Shown piece after piece: positions 1-13,800 of a stretch of 64,000 bases of DNA (its first letter is position 1; each line of letters starts with the position of its first letter). The stretch comes from Branchiostoma floridae (lineage: Eukaryota; Chordata; Leptocardii; Amphioxiformes; Branchiostomatidae): contig NC_049981.1 of NCBI RefSeq assembly GCF_000003815.2, positions 18,151,041-18,215,040 of the forward strand, read 5' to 3'. The notes beneath the pieces are model-generated. The model did no database searches, was not told where the DNA came from, and was given only the letters and a program-made list of their open reading frames with translations. The position numbers were made by a program, and so were the translations under genes.

Positions 1-22
1 TGCACTGATGTGTTGTATACAG

Positions 23-3000
23 GAGGTGGTGAGCCATGCCCTGGCCGGTAAGATGAAGAAGGGAAGTGTTGAGCCGCCGGCTGCTCAGTTCTGTGCCTAT
101 CTCAACGTCAGCATCTGTCCCACCACTGAGGAGAATGATCATGTATGTTCTTTCTGATATTTCCAGTAAATATACCCAATAAACATAACTGTGCCATGAT
201 AACGTTCCATAAGGGTGTTGTGGACTTTTTGTCCAAACATGCTGTTTCAAACTACACATGCCCCACTGGGTTCCTCTTTTGCACCCTTAATCAACTTAAA
301 TTAAGTGCCTAAAATACAAAAATCCCTACGAAGTAAAACAAGCGCTGGATCGGAACACTGTGCAACCTGGCTCAGAAAAGTTTTTCACTCACTGTGAATA
401 AAACAAGAAATTCATTAAAAATTTTGAATATATGAATGCAAGATCTTTAACCTCTTGTTGTAATTAGAATAAATTTAGGGTTTATTGTAAGTGTCGGTTG
501 ATATCAATTGATATGATGGAACAATATCTGGCTATTGTTTCCTGTCTTCACAGTTTTCAGTGACCGTGTACAATCCCCTGGCCAGGCAAGTGACTGGACA
601 CTACCTCCGCCTACCTGTCAATGGTCAATCTTACACTGTCACGGCACCTAATGGCAAACCAGTCAAAACTCAGGTATCTAATACTTAAAACTATCTGTAC
701 AGGGCAGTCTCTAGCTGTAGTTATTTTTTCCATCCCACTCATTGCTTGGGAATAGGGTTTACTTGAGCTGGCTTTCCTGAGGATGATTTTGAGGCAAGCT
801 TGGAGCAATGGTGGGAAGGTCTATAAGGAAAGCTAGCTTGAAAAGCTGTCTTCACATATAGCAGATCTGATTGGGACATGTCGCATCTAGATGTCACAAA
901 ATTCAATCAGTCATTTAAGTAGCCGCACAGCGTAACTTTCACACGGTGGGAGAGCCCTGAACTATGACGAAATATGTAAAACAAGTGAGAACTTAACTTA
1001 GAGGTACATGTATAACATTTACATTGTTGTATTTACATGTAGTATAGTATAGTGTGCTTCTCAGTTTTAAGTTTAGCTTTCCTTTAAGTGATGACTTGCT
1101 TATCGGCTCTTCCCAGATGCTGAAGGTAACTCAGCAGACTGCGAAGGTGAGGGGACCTCGTGGTAATGCCACCAGTGAACTGGTCTTCCCTGTGACTGTG
1201 GAAGCTCTGGGCTACAGTACTTACCTCATTTCTAGGGCTACAAGGACTACAAGTAAGGAGCAACTTTTTATGTTTACCCCTGGCAAAGGTTTTTGCTTCA
1301 TTTAGTCTTCCTCCATTCCAAACAAATGTAATGACCTTGACCAGATGGCTGTCACCTTGGTAACTAGTAAAGTAGTGCACACTCTGTGGTTCCCATCAAC
1401 TCATGGATGGTTCTTGTCTTTCCAGGGAGCCTGTTCATGCCTCAGGCAGAGACTAATGTGATTTCAATGGCGATCCCCCAGTCACCCAGGATGAGGGAGG
1501 ATATTGAGATTCATAATGAGGTATGATTAACTTTTAGATATTGGAGTTTAATTTTTCACAACCAGCTTACATTTATTTTTCTGGATAAGAAAGTCAACCC
1601 CTTTGATGTACCAGGATCAGAGGGGTATACTACATTTTCAGACATGTTTGGATAGTGCTCTCACCGCAAAAGTGCCACCTACATCGCTACATATACAGTA
1701 GTAACAAAAAGCAGCACACCAGTCAGAAGCTTTGAGAAAGTGTCAGACATTGATGGTGTCAGACAGTGTGTGTTTGCTCACTAATGTTTCCCTTTCCCCC
1801 CCAGCACCTGAGTTTGATATTTGACACCACCACTGGTCATCTAAAGACTGTGACAAACCTGAAGAACAAGTTGATACTAAACGTGCAGCAGGCCTTCTAC
1901 TGGTACAACTCCAGCACAGGGAACAACCAGGACAGCACCCAGAGGTCGGGAGCCTACATCTTCCGTCCTAATGGCACCGAACCGTTCCCAATACACACAA
2001 AAGGCTCTGTCATCACCAAAGTGGTCAGTCACTTTCTCCTTTGTGTTTATCAGATCATTACCAAGTGCTGTTGTATTTCTGCAAGCTAACATGATGATAT
2101 TTGGTGCCTAAACATGTCCCTTTACTCTGAAAAGGAAAAAGATTCTAGTAGGTTCTACAATTTCTGTTTGATAGTAATCATTGAGAATGTAGTGCGACTG
2201 TGAGAGGCAATATTGCTTGTTGGGAATTTTAATGTCTGTTTTCTAATACTTTTTGGCTTACAGTGTATTTTTTTCTCATTTTACAGCTGCTTTGTACAAT
2301 TTACAGTATGGTCAGAAAAGGTTTTTTCGATTGGACGAACGTTGATGCACGAACAGATGTCATCCATATAGTCAACATGGCCTTAGTGTAAAACTGTTTG
2401 TTTGTGTTGCAGGTGACAGGAGCATTGGTGCAGGAGGTTCACCAGGTGTTTAGTGACTGGGTCACGCAGGTGATACGTCTGTACGATGGACAGCTCCACG
2501 CTGAGCTGGAATGGACAGTCGGACCAATCCCCTTCAAGGACAGCCTCGGCAAGGAAATAATCACCCGTTTTGACTCCGACATGCAGACTGACAAGTATGT
2601 GAGCTACGATTGTGTTAATATGATATATTTGTCAGTGTTTTCTGTGTTTCTCATGGAAAAAAGGAATCTACCAAGTTGTTCAGCATAGAAAATAAAAAAA
2701 GCAAAAGCAAAAGTGCAACTGCAACTGAGACTAGGCATTGACATGTATACATATATGTGTTTGCGTGTGTTTATAAGTGTGTGTGTGTGTGTTTATATAT
2801 GTGTGCGCTTGTATGTTTCTCTGTTCTGTAGTTTCTGCTTGTTCTGTCAGAGGGCACTTATAATTGCCATCAATGGGATGAAGTCTGTTATCTCTGATTG
2901 CCTTTACAATCATGAATAATGTGTGTGTATCTTCTATAGGAAGTTCTACACAGACTCTAATGGGCGCGAGATCCTAGAACGTGAGCTGAACCACCGTCTG

Positions 3001-6000
3001 ACCTGGAAGCTGAACCAGACTGAGCCGGTTGCAGGGAATTATTACCCTGTTAACAGCAGAATCTTCATCAAGGTGAACTACATGCAAAGTTTTATCTCAT
3101 TGAAATTTATTTTTCTTCTCTTGCGTAATGGTCACCACATAACAAGTCCAAGTTTAAAAGAACTTTCGTTTTTTTCTAGTGGTTGATAAGGTTTTTTTAA
3201 ATTCTTTCAGGACAACAGCAGACAACTGACAGTCCTGACAGACAGATCCCAGGGTGGCGCCAGCCTGAAGGACGGTTCTCTGGAACTTATGGTCAGGGTT
3301 TCTGCTTTCTTAAACCACAACTGTTACAATGTTACAGTGAATTCTTTTAGTCCTCTGACATTCTTTTAAACTCCAGCAAAGGTTTAATATGGCTTGTTAT
3401 AAGCTGGTTGCACCTGTATCTTAATATTTAAGTACAAGTACCTTTAATGAGGCCTAGTGAAAAAGTTGCCAAAGTCATCCTACAATTACATTTTAGACTG
3501 AAATGCATCAGGCACTGCTATTTTCAACATCATACTGTGGGTAACAAAACATGGACGTGAAAGCATAGTAATTGTAATACCATCTACATCAGCTTTGCAA
3601 AGACTCTAGCTGCTCAATTCAAGACTATGATTGAAGGATATGGGTGGATGGAGTGAGAGAGTCATGTACATTGTACATCCGTGCAGCCAGCACAACGGGA
3701 TGATGATGAATACATTTGACAAGCACAAGTTTATTGGTTAACTGAAAACACAAATTTTTTTGCCTGGGACTTGGTGTTTTACCATACTTGATTACTTGCT
3801 TAGAACATCCTCTAAGTGTCTATTCCCTTTTCCTATGTAGGTTCATCGCCGTATGTTTTATGATGACAACTTTGGTGTTGGGGAGGCCTTGAATGAGACA
3901 GGTAGTTGAACTTAGGAAAATTTGTTAACTTGATTTTAGTAAATCAAATCCCTCATTGTTACTTTATCAGTTGTATTGTATCCTGCTGTAGAATACATTT
4001 ACTGTTTGCGGTCTTTCTTAGTGTTCACGGTGGTTTTGAGTTTGCCAAAGTGCTATAGTCTTTTACTGCTACATTAATGGAAACACTGGCACTTTTGCAG
4101 ACAGACAGTCGTAAACTGCCTTCTTGTGACTCAGAAGGGGTGCTACACACAAAACACATTGTGAACATTTCTGCATTGTGAACAATTATATTAGGACCAG
4201 GAGTATTTTTAATGAGAGACATATGACAAGTCCATGTATTTCTTCTGCATGAGCAGGAGTGTTTGGAGAGGGCCTGGTGGCACGAGGCAAACACTACCTG
4301 ATGCTGGAGTCCCCTGCAGACTCTAGCCAGCTACATCGGAACCTGGGAGAACAGCTGTACATGGCACCTGCCGTCAGCTTCACACCCAACACTTTCTCCA
4401 CACAGGACTGGAGCAACAACTTCAATATGGCTGTAAGAAATCTACACAGACTATAACGCTAGTTTACCTTTATCCATGGGATAACCTATATCCGTTGAAT
4501 TTAAAAACAGAGTATTAACTTAAGGAGATATCAACTTGACAGATGGTGGTTACAAACTGCAATATTTTGAAGAGCAGTTTGAAACGACCATCTTTCAAGA
4601 ACCTTTAGACTAAGTTTGATTCACAACATTGTCACTCACCCGACATGCACACTACTGGAAAGGGTTGCAGTCCTTAAGACAGGATATTAAGCCATAGTTC
4701 ATTTTGCTTATTGAATAGAGCTAGGGGATTTCTCCCTTCACAATGAACCTGTATGTACTGTTTGTAGCATCTGTCTTCTCTGTCATAACCAGTGGAAAAA
4801 TAGCTCTTCATCGAGCTTAACTGATTCAAGATCACTTCCGATCACTTTCTGTAAACTCAAAAATGCTGGTTGTTGTTTTTCAGTACACGGCTCTGAAGCG
4901 TGAACTGCCGTCCAGTGTCCACCTGCTGACGCTGGAGCTGGCTGAAGAAGACACAGCGCTCCTCAGGCTGGAGCATCAGTACCAGGCAGCTGATGGGGGG
5001 ACACCTCAGACAGTCTCTCTACAGGTATCTACTACAACACATTGACATATCATTGTGTGGTATAATGGTTAGTGTTTGGCATGGAGGGACCTGGTTCGAT
5101 GCACAATTAAGAAATTATTGAACATCAAATCTTACAAATACTTCCAGTTCTTGATACCTGCCGCCAGGTTATCAAGATGATTTCTGCAAGTGACGTCATA
5201 GTTAACACCGTAGCCAGTTAGGAACCCGGTACCTCAACTTGCGAAAATGTTCTTTTGAGAAGCAAACAATCCATATTCATCGTTAAGTACTTTTTCAAGT
5301 TTTCATAATGTTTTTTTTTTTGTATATAGCAACTGTTGGATTTTAGTGTCATTGGTGAAATGGGCACTTAAACTTTGTCAGTTCATCTTCATTCTACCCT
5401 ACACAATGTGCATTCACCTTTAAATTCTGCTTTTTCCCAGGGTCTGTTTGAACCATTTGAGGTTGTGACATCCAGCGTGGAAGAGCTGACACTTGGTGCC
5501 AATGTTCATGCAGAGAAGTTACATCGTCTGTCTTGGAACACTCGTGAGTCAACCTTCATGAAGTTTTGAAGCCTAAATTCCATGTTCCTATCTACCAACA
5601 CTGATTGAGTTTTGATTTCACTGTGTTGTTGTCGTTATATGGCTCCTAGATGAAATAAATGACCATCCTACAACAATGACAGTGACGATGCTGTTGATGA
5701 TGATGATGATGATGATGACAATAATCATGATGATATTGATGATCATGATTATGATAATGATAATCATTATGATGATAATGCTGATCATGTTTTTGATGAT
5801 GATGATGATGTTGCTGTTGATGATAACACTGATAACGCAGTCAATGATGATGATGATGACAATGGTATTGTTGGGGATTGCTATTGATCTTGATGATGAT
5901 AGCAGTGATGACAAACAATGATGATGGTGATGTAGATGATGATATTGTAGATGATAAGAAGAAGATGCTGATGATGATGTGTCATTTTTTTACAGAGGAA

Positions 6001-6111
6001 GGTACCACAGGGAATGTATCCCAACGCTGCTGGGACCCGAGCTCTGCCACTGTCAGCCTGAAGCCCATGCAAATCTGCACCCTTCGTTTCCATGTTAAAC
6101 GCAGGTGGTAA
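23..6111 (+). CDS. MAN2B1: Lysosomal alpha-mannosidase, C-terminal 560 residues (5' part outside window)
   Basis: This glycosyl hydrolase family 38 enzyme trims alpha-linked mannose from N-glycans in the lysosome. Thirteen exons are visible: 23-142, 554-673, 1117-1252, 1426-1520, 1805-2023, 2413-2594, 2940-3072, 3211-3291, 3841-3901, 4257-4432, 4884-5024, 5441-5543 and 5996-6111. All have AG/GT borders and phases that join without a break into 560 codons plus TAA at 6109. Family landmarks in order are [84 protein letters not shown] and [11 protein letters not shown]. Human MAN2B1 is about 1011 residues, so roughly the first 450, with the catalytic aspartate, lie before base 1. What remains is the beta-sandwich half of the GH38 fold. 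The last intron ends in a GAT microsatellite just before the final acceptor. MAN2B1 is preferred over MAN2B2 on the strength of these motifs. Confidence 0.95.
5050..5100 (+). repeat. tRNA-like head (possible SINE remnant) in MAN2B1 intron
   Basis: TGGTATAATGGTTAG resembles a tRNA A box and is followed about 30 bases later by GGTTCGATGC, which resembles a B box. No cloverleaf closes around them, so this is a relic of a tRNA-derived repeat or a coincidence, not a tRNA gene. Confidence 0.3.
5108..5375 (+). repeat. Dispersed duplicate, copy 1 (MAN2B1 intron)
   Basis: About 265 bases that match 7715-7985 in order, though diverged. Shared blocks include AATCTTACAAA, AGTTCTTGAT, AATGTTCTTT, AAACAATCCA, CAAGTTTTC followed by TAATGTTT, and GGGCACTT against GAGCACTT. 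The matching downstream copy carries no exon, so this is a repeat and not a duplicated gene end. Confidence 0.6.
5690..5981 (+). repeat. GAT/ATG trinucleotide microsatellite, imperfect
   Basis: A run of GATGAT and related triplets nearly 300 bases long with interruptions. It ends within about 15 bases of the acceptor of the last MAN2B1 exon. The open frames across it (Met/Ile or Asp runs) are an effect of the repeat and not coding. Confidence 0.9.
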
Positions 6112-7714
6112 CCGCACACAAGCTTTCACTTCAATATGGTATAGTTTCAGGGAGACATTAAGAAAAAGATCCTACTGTAAGTTCATTTACATTTGCAGTT
6201 GTTTTATTCCGCAGTAGAAGGAAAAAGAAGGATACTTTTCGTAGAGCTCTATTTTCACAGTTGAAACAATTCTATATTTAAGTAGACATACAAAGTACAT
6301 GTAGACAATTTGCAGTGTATTGAATTTGCGCTGGAGCTGTCACAATAAGATAACTGTAAAAACTTAAAGATTTACAGCATAGCCGAGGTGGTTCATTGCA
6401 GGGAGTTTGCAGAAGAATTGATTAGGTTGTGCTGTCTCTCAAACTCATGATGGAGCGGTCAGAGGAACTAGGTAACCAGGCAAAGTTTGAAACAAACTGT
6501 ATAACCAGAATACATAGATAGTGGTTTGACCTCCACCTATTGAGGTACACAATGCAAAAGTTACTCAAGCACCTGGATTAGTTTTACAAATGGTCAGATG
6601 TTTCAGATAGCGTCCGCTATCTTTCGGCAGGGACTGCAAAAGAGTTTTAAATACAATAGACATTTAACGAAAACTATAAATTGATATGTAGATGAGGGAA
6701 GACAGTTGTAGGACAGTTCAATCAAAGGTATTATGGCACAGTGCATTAGAAGCCTTGTACTTCTGGTTCCATAGTACAATCATCAGGTTAGACATGAAGG
6801 GTTGGAAATACCCAGTTGCCCAGTTGCAACATACAACCATATTTAGGATATTTTCCTCTGTGCGTAAATCTTTAAGCAATCTTGGAACTTATTTTACTTA
6901 ACTAAATTTAAACATATTCAAAGCCTTTAAGTGTTAGAAATCACTTGCTGAGCTTGAATTGTACTGTTAGGGCCTTGCACGTGTGGCAGTCTGAAATGTT
7001 AACGGGAAACCTAGCATATGGCTAAGCCAACTTGATAAAGGTATCTCGAATCTGCATGTTGTAGTTGTGGTAACGTGACATTGCATATAGAAACAGATAT
7101 CGAAAATATCTGGCAACAAGATACATGTGTGAAAGACAGTGGAGTTAGCACTCCAGACAGTCCAGGAATATGTGTTGTACAAATTCTTTTTTTCCATATT
7201 ATAGATATCTATAGCTACAGCGTGTAGGGCCAAACGTAATGTGTAAGATCAACACATTCATAGGAATAGACAGTGCTTTTAAAAGTGATTTGCTTATAAG
7301 AAGATCACACATGCAAACTATCTGCTGTTAGACAGTACAGATGTAGATATATATGACAACATGCAGCACATTTAGTCTATCTATAAAATACCATAAACCC
7401 ACAATCAATGTGGGAAAGCTGCTAAATATATTGTGTTCGGTTTTTTTGCACTCTCAGAGGGCAATCTACATGTATTAATCATACTTTGATGTAAACCCTT
7501 TATTTATAAAGTAACATGTAGACTGATTGCTATATTTCTCACTTCGCTGCATAATGATAAAGGACAGTATGAGAAAATTCTGCATAGATTTTCAAGTGCT
7601 TGTGTTACCAATGACACTAAAAACAACAGTCCCTGGTTATAAGAAACCATTGTATATAAAGTATTATTCACTGAGCATTGACCTTTGTCACTATAAACAC
7701 CCTTCTGATGTTAT

Positions 7715-7985
7715 TGAACATTGAATCTTACAAACCATACTTCTAGTTCTTGATTCCTATTGCCTTGACATCATATAGAAAACAAAGCAGCCAGGAACTG
7801 GTATACCACGACTTCTGATAAATGTTCTTTCATAAACAAACAATCCACAGTCATTGTAAATTACTTAGTACATACAGTTGCAAGTTTTCCTAATGTTTGC
7901 TTTTCTGCTTCTCAGTATAATGATACTGTTCTGGCTAAACATAATCAGGAAATGTTGAAATTTGGTGACATGAGCACTTTTGAAT
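7715..7985 (+). repeat. Dispersed duplicate, copy 2
   Basis: Diverged second copy of 5108-5375, in the same orientation. It contains no trace of the MAN2B1 exon that follows copy 1. Confidence 0.6.
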
Positions 7986-9244
7986 TAACATGCTTGCTTT
8001 TGAATTAGTTCTTAGTATGATATGTACAATGTACTGACATTTAGATAAACAAGGCATCAGATTACCTTTACCTGCTTATGCTATGATGCTGTGTGTGAAG
8101 GTTAGGATTTTGACAGGTGTTTAAATATGAGGTCATGTGAACCTTAGTATTGAAAATAGACTGATTGCTCTGCTGTAGTTTTCAAACATGACTTGCCCTT
8201 GTCAGAGGTCTTTAACTTGTGACAAGGGCAACTGGCCTTGAATGAACCTTAACTTCTGATTGATATGACCGTATTTAGTCAATCAAATTGATTCCAGTGC
8301 TGCTAGAAGTTTGACAAATTTGGTGATAAAAGAAGAGAGACTCGACCTGTGGTGTGGTGTGTCTTATTTTAGGACTTGAACCAATGACACGAGGAATAAT
8401 CCTTAGTACCCATTTCAGCAAGTGTGATGGGTTCTGCATGTGCTCAAGGTGTGGCTGTCCTCAAACAGAAAGTCCATTGTGATGTCCCGTCCCTGCATTC
8501 TATAGTTCCAAGAAATTGTTGTTGCCAAACCCACTTTGTTACGTGTGTATACTGGGTCTCTCCTGTCCAAACTGGCAGCTACAATATGGATGGATGTGAG
8601 GTTTAAAGTCTGCATAAACCCCGGGAAGTGGTGTGTAAACAATGCTGTCTCCAAGACCTGTCCCTCTGTCCCATGGACAGAAATTTGCTTGTTGGAGCGG
8701 ATCTCAGTCTAACAAGATCAGAACTTCATGACATGCAATTGATGAAAATGTTTTTGTTTAAGCTTAAAATGACTGAGTCATCAACAAAAATTAACAACAT
8801 GTGCTCGCAAACAATGAGTTGGGCAGAAAATAATCTAAGGTAGGATGCAGCCCTGATTCCAGGTTTAAAGTCTGCATCACTGCATGAAGAGTGTATAAAC
8901 ATTACATTCAAATCAAAGTCTTAAAGGGATTTACTAAATCATTTAGGCATAGATTCAGAGCATTATTGAGTTTTGGGGCTTTTGCATATGACCATATTTA
9001 GCACTACTGCTTGTTCCTTACATTTCATGTACAGAATGTAACTGTGTGTGGGAGCTTAATGTGGATTAACATTCCACACTAAAGAATGCATGCTTTCAGT
9101 CACTAGGATACCAATTGGGATAAGGGCTGACTTCTAACCTCGGTCCATGAAAATAGAGGTATTGTTTGGGTACATCTGTATGTCTGTTCCTAGTGACCTG
9201 GGGGTAAAGGGGCTGGGTAGGTAGGCAGGAATGTCAGTGCATGC

Positions 9245-9245
<1 letters not shown>

Positions 9246-9292
<47 letters not shown>

Positions 9293-9353
9293 ATGTGTGT
9301 GTGTATGTGCATGTGTGAGTGTGCGCGCATGTGTGTGTGTGTGTGTGTGTGTG
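9246..9353 (+). repeat. GT dinucleotide microsatellite
   Basis: Two long GT runs separated by ATGTGCATGTGTGA-type units. The minus-strand open frames made of Thr-His repeats across it are artefacts of the repeat. Confidence 0.95.
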
Positions 9354-10837
9354 TTTGGGTAGGTCTTGGATGAGCAAATTAACAACAAAGTTGATTATGG
9401 ATAGCCTTTTTAGCATACATCTAGGAGTGCCAGCATTTACTTTGGGAGAGATGTCATTTGGCAATTGTAAACATGGGCCAGGTCCTCCAATGTTGGGAGA
9501 AGTGCAGCAAAACTCCCTCTCCCAGCTTAAGAGAACCAGGCCCATTTTGAAAATTGCAAGTCAGCAGAGGAAGAAATAAATACAAGCTGTCCTAGATGTC
9601 TTCAAAGGAGGCAAGATTATAAACATCCCAGCAGCTTCCCATGTTGACCCTGCCTGTTGAAAACTTTTTGACTTTAAGTCATACATCATTAGAAAAAAAA
9701 ACTTGAGAATATTTGTGGAAGTAAGATGTCAGTTATAAAATAATCTTGAAGAAGAGTGGCTCAAGACATGAGTCAAGTAAAATAATCGTGAAAAATTTGC
9801 AACAAGAAAGGCATTAAAAATGGGTATATTGGTCCAGATGAGGGTGGAGTGGAAGTGAGGAAATAAAGTTGTCGTTTGTAGAAAAATAGTTTATAACTTG
9901 AGATATTTGGAACATGACACAAGGAAAACTAGTATAAAATGAACTACTTTAATTAATACTGTACAAAACATAGAACTTTTACTTCGAACAATGTTCTTAC
10001 GTCTGACTTTACAATGTCATGATACCAGGTAGTAGAAAATAGACAGATGATGACCTGGATTTTGGTTGCAGTATACATTGTATCTACTGGTAACATAGTT
10101 TTACATACTTCAATACATGGTATCAAACAGACAACAAGGTATGAGTAATATTATGGCAAACATCTAAAAAAGCTGTGATATTAATAATGATTATAATTAT
10201 AGTAATAAATAAAGAGTATCTGTCCTTAGATTGAGGAACTATGCACATTAAAAGCAGGGATTATCATTCAAAATGTGTCCCATTCATACTGTACCACCAG
10301 TGGGAAGTACTGGTACTCGTCCAGTCAGAGCATTTCAGAGCTTACCCTGTCAACATCATAAAAATCAGATTTTGGAAACATAAATGTCATGTGTTGGGAA
10401 CATTTTGTCATTTGGGCTATATGTTTGTTATAGGCAATACTGAAGTTTTCTGCCACAACATGTGTCAAAAGGCTAGCTTTGAACAGCTGTGAGTACCAGA
10501 TAGAAAAAGAATTTGCCACAATCTTTTGGCATTTTTTTCTTCTCCAATCACAAAGGAAAAACAAGAAGATAAGTAAACAAAATAAATAATAAGTGTAATA
10601 AATAGTACAAACTTCCAGCACACAGAAGCAATGTTACAGAGGGGCCTTATGGCCAGACCAAACAAAATACATTTTAATACTTGGTACAGAGCACCAGGCT
10701 CAATAAAAAAATAGACTACAGTACAGTCCTGTACCCTGATGCTGTTGGACATGTGTAGTTTAACCACACAAATCATAGCCTTTCCCATTCATTTTCTATC
10801 CAAAAGTTTCTGTCACGATGTTCAACACCTTGTATGG

Positions 10838-13800
10838 CTATACAGTTGTCATGTATTCCACCAGCAAAGGTGGGTTGACCTTTTCTGATATCTGGCTCCT
10901 CACCCCAACTGAATGTGTGCCATTTAGCAGTATGTGTGGTCTTTGCCTCGCCTGTCTCCGTCTTCTGTATCTATTAGAATAGGAGAAAAAAGTCAGAGTA
11001 CATTTTGTAACTTCAACCTGTTCTTGTTGCTCACCTTGTAGTGCCTAGTGATACATAGGGCAGCAGGTTTCCTTACTGTTTCTGTGACGGGGTAATTTTT
11101 TACAGGGAGGGGGTTACCCCAAGGTTAACAAAGGTGAACTAGCATTAAATTCACTCAATTTTGTGTCACCTAGATTTTGAGGCACAGACTCATAGACCAT
11201 CAAGTGTTTGCGCTTTCTTTGTGAAGTCCTTGCAGTTGAAACATTAGGCCATGTTGATTCGATTATATGGATGACATCCTCTGGGAACCCCAAAACTGAT
11301 GCAAGCATGAGAATAAAAAATATTTGTTGCAAAAAAACAGTTGCCTTCATTATGAAGTTCAAGTCATAGAGAATAGTCTACAGAACAGTAGATTCTTGTT
11401 CTTTCATATCTTCTTTGACTTTGAATTAACTTTGGGCATTGCACATGTAGCTGGTGATGTCAATGCTATCACAACAGTTCAGCACTTGCACGGTTCAGCC
11501 CTTAGGATGATTCAGCACCAGGTCCAGGATGACTTGGGTTATGGTTGTACTATAGTTAAGGTTAGGGTTATGACAGACACTAGAAACAGCCCTAGGCCTG
11601 GTGCCAAAGTTATTTGGTAAGTGGCCAAACTGTTCAGGTGCTTAAACCTCCAATATTTGATGTCCACACTTACCTTCGTATACAGATGATAAGCAAGATG
11701 ACTAGCAATAGGACCAACAGGGATACGAAGATGGCACCGACAATTACAGCCACCGGTACATCCACCAAGTCATTGGCAACTTGTTGCTCCACAAGTGCAT
11801 GGTTACACCGAGGCCCCCAGTAGTCTGTTGGACATCTGGCAAAGAACATAATCTAAAATGAATTCATTTGGTCACACAGGCAGAAATCATACAAATTGAA
11901 GCACAACTGTACGACATATGCTGAATCCGTACTATCTAACTACTCACAGCGTGTTGTAGCAGGCCATTATATACCCCTGGCCAGAATCTACCTGGATATA
12001 TTTTGGTCAAGGGTACATTCTGGCCTGCTGCAGGTGGATTGACACTGTGGTTGCCAACAGCTTGACCACAAGAAGCTACACTGTCTAGCTGTTCCTTATG
12101 GAACATGTACAATTCAGATGTAAAATAAACTTTAAAACAAAACAGCAAACTAGGAAATGGACTGATTCAGTGCTCTCAAAGCAGAGGTTAGGCTCTAGCT
12201 GTCATTTCTGTGGCATTTGTCAGGCTTTCTTTTCTGTCTGGTTTTCTTTTAACGAAAACACCTCACCTATGATTATTGGTGTAGCTAAACCCCAATATTT
12301 GTCTATTATTTATTGTTTGCTTCAGGGTCAAAGGCCCATACACACATAACGTTACAGACCTAAAATAAGAACGTAAAAGAACAGGCTGTTGCTGGTTGCA
12401 AAATGATGATGTAAAGGGCATCAGGACAAGCTACTCGGAGCCTTTGTAAAGTACCTGGCACTGTGATTGTGCCAAAGCTGGGTGCAATACACCGCCAGAG
12501 CAATGTGACAAGAAGAGGGTACGCATCACCTCAGCAGAGCAGTATTTGAATGTTTGGATTAATGAGTTAGCTTTTGTACACAAGTGACAAGTTAGTTTAC
12601 GGATGGAGACATCATGGGAGACATCATGAGGTAGACTGAGAGAACATAAGGCAAAGGCAATCACCAAAAGCAACTACTGTGACAAGGAAAATACATGTCA
12701 ATTTATCTTCTGACAATATGCACATTATTAATAGGGATCATAGTCATTTGGAAATGAAGGTAGGTGACCAAGACAACATAAGGCAAAGGCATGCCATAAA
12801 GCTTCACTGAGGTGATGTTCCAAATAAGCAACTTAGGTGACAAGGAAAATACGACTTCGGTGACAAGGAAAATACAAACAATTTGCCTTCTCAATACGCA
12901 CACTATTGATAGGGATTGTAGTCCTTTTGAAGGGACAATAAACATCAGTCCCATTATCAAATGAGAGCCACACCTTGAACACATTAATTAAAAGACTTGT
13001 CACACCTAGCAACAAAAGTGAGGGTACCCCCTGGTGTGCAATGGGCTTGGCTGCTTGTCAGTCCATTGAACAACAAGAAAAAGTACAAAATGGTCAACAG
13101 CATCCGGCAAAAACCTTATATACATTCGTCAAAATTGTTTCTGGTGTGATTTTTTATCAATAGGTTTGTATACTAATGTAACAGTAATTGTGATTAAGTT
13201 CACGGGATTAATTTTGTGGAAGGGAAGAAATGTTTGCGGTGGTTTTAAGTTTGCAGCTGGAACAAGGTAGGCAGGCAGGAGTATGAACAAGCATTTTTGC
13301 GGTCATTGCAAAAACTGAACATTAAACCCCACAAACTTAAGTCCACTGTAAATGCATTCAAGTTTGCTTTAATTTGATTTGATTCGTGGTAGGGAGAAAT
13401 TGAGTGTTCGGTAAAGTTTTAAGTTTACAGTTGAAACAAGGTGGTAAGCAGGCTGAAGACAACAAGCCTTTTTGAGAACATTGAACCACTGCAAACTATA
13501 TCATTTGATTTCTCACTATGGGATGGCAAACACTAAGGCTGTGGCAAATTCCCTGTCAGTGTCAAACAATGAATTCGTGATTTATTCTCTATATTGTTAT
13601 TGACTCAGGTGCCAATCTGTCTAATGAATAACTTATGACTGGTGCATGTTCCACATGCCTCACCCAGAAGTAAGGTGCACAACTCAAATTTTGGGGACTA
13701 ACTATGAAGTGTAAAGCTTATATAAACAACCACAATTCAAATCATTATGATCATCACTAGGTATTACCCAGTAATGTTACTAAGGTGAGGAAAACTGTGA

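Larger units (their letters stand above)
6112..10837. other. Intergenic region between MAN2B1 and EGF-like gene 1
   Basis: No gene is supported here. It holds the MAN2B1 3' UTR start, a partial copy of the TTACTCAAGCAACTGG element near 6552-6640, the second copy of a MAN2B1 intron repeat (7715-7985), a 12-bp-arm hairpin (8193-8204 with 8220-8231), SINE fragments at about 8360-8690 and a GT microsatellite. AATAAA at 9575-9580 is the clearest plus-strand poly(A) signal found but is far from the MAN2B1 stop. ATTAAA on the minus strand at 10673-10678 could end the minus-strand EGF-like gene. Confidence 0.6.

Noticed and set aside
5618-5921. Open frames rich in Ile or Met on both strands
   Set aside because: They are read through a GAT/ATG microsatellite.
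9134-9545. Thr-His repeat open frames on the minus strand
   Set aside because: They are translations of a GT microsatellite.
11114-11362. Minus-strand frame beginning with a signal-peptide-like stretch inside EGF-like gene 1
   Set aside because: It lies in the last intron, has no domain after the hydrophobic start, and overlaps no splice pattern that fits the gene.
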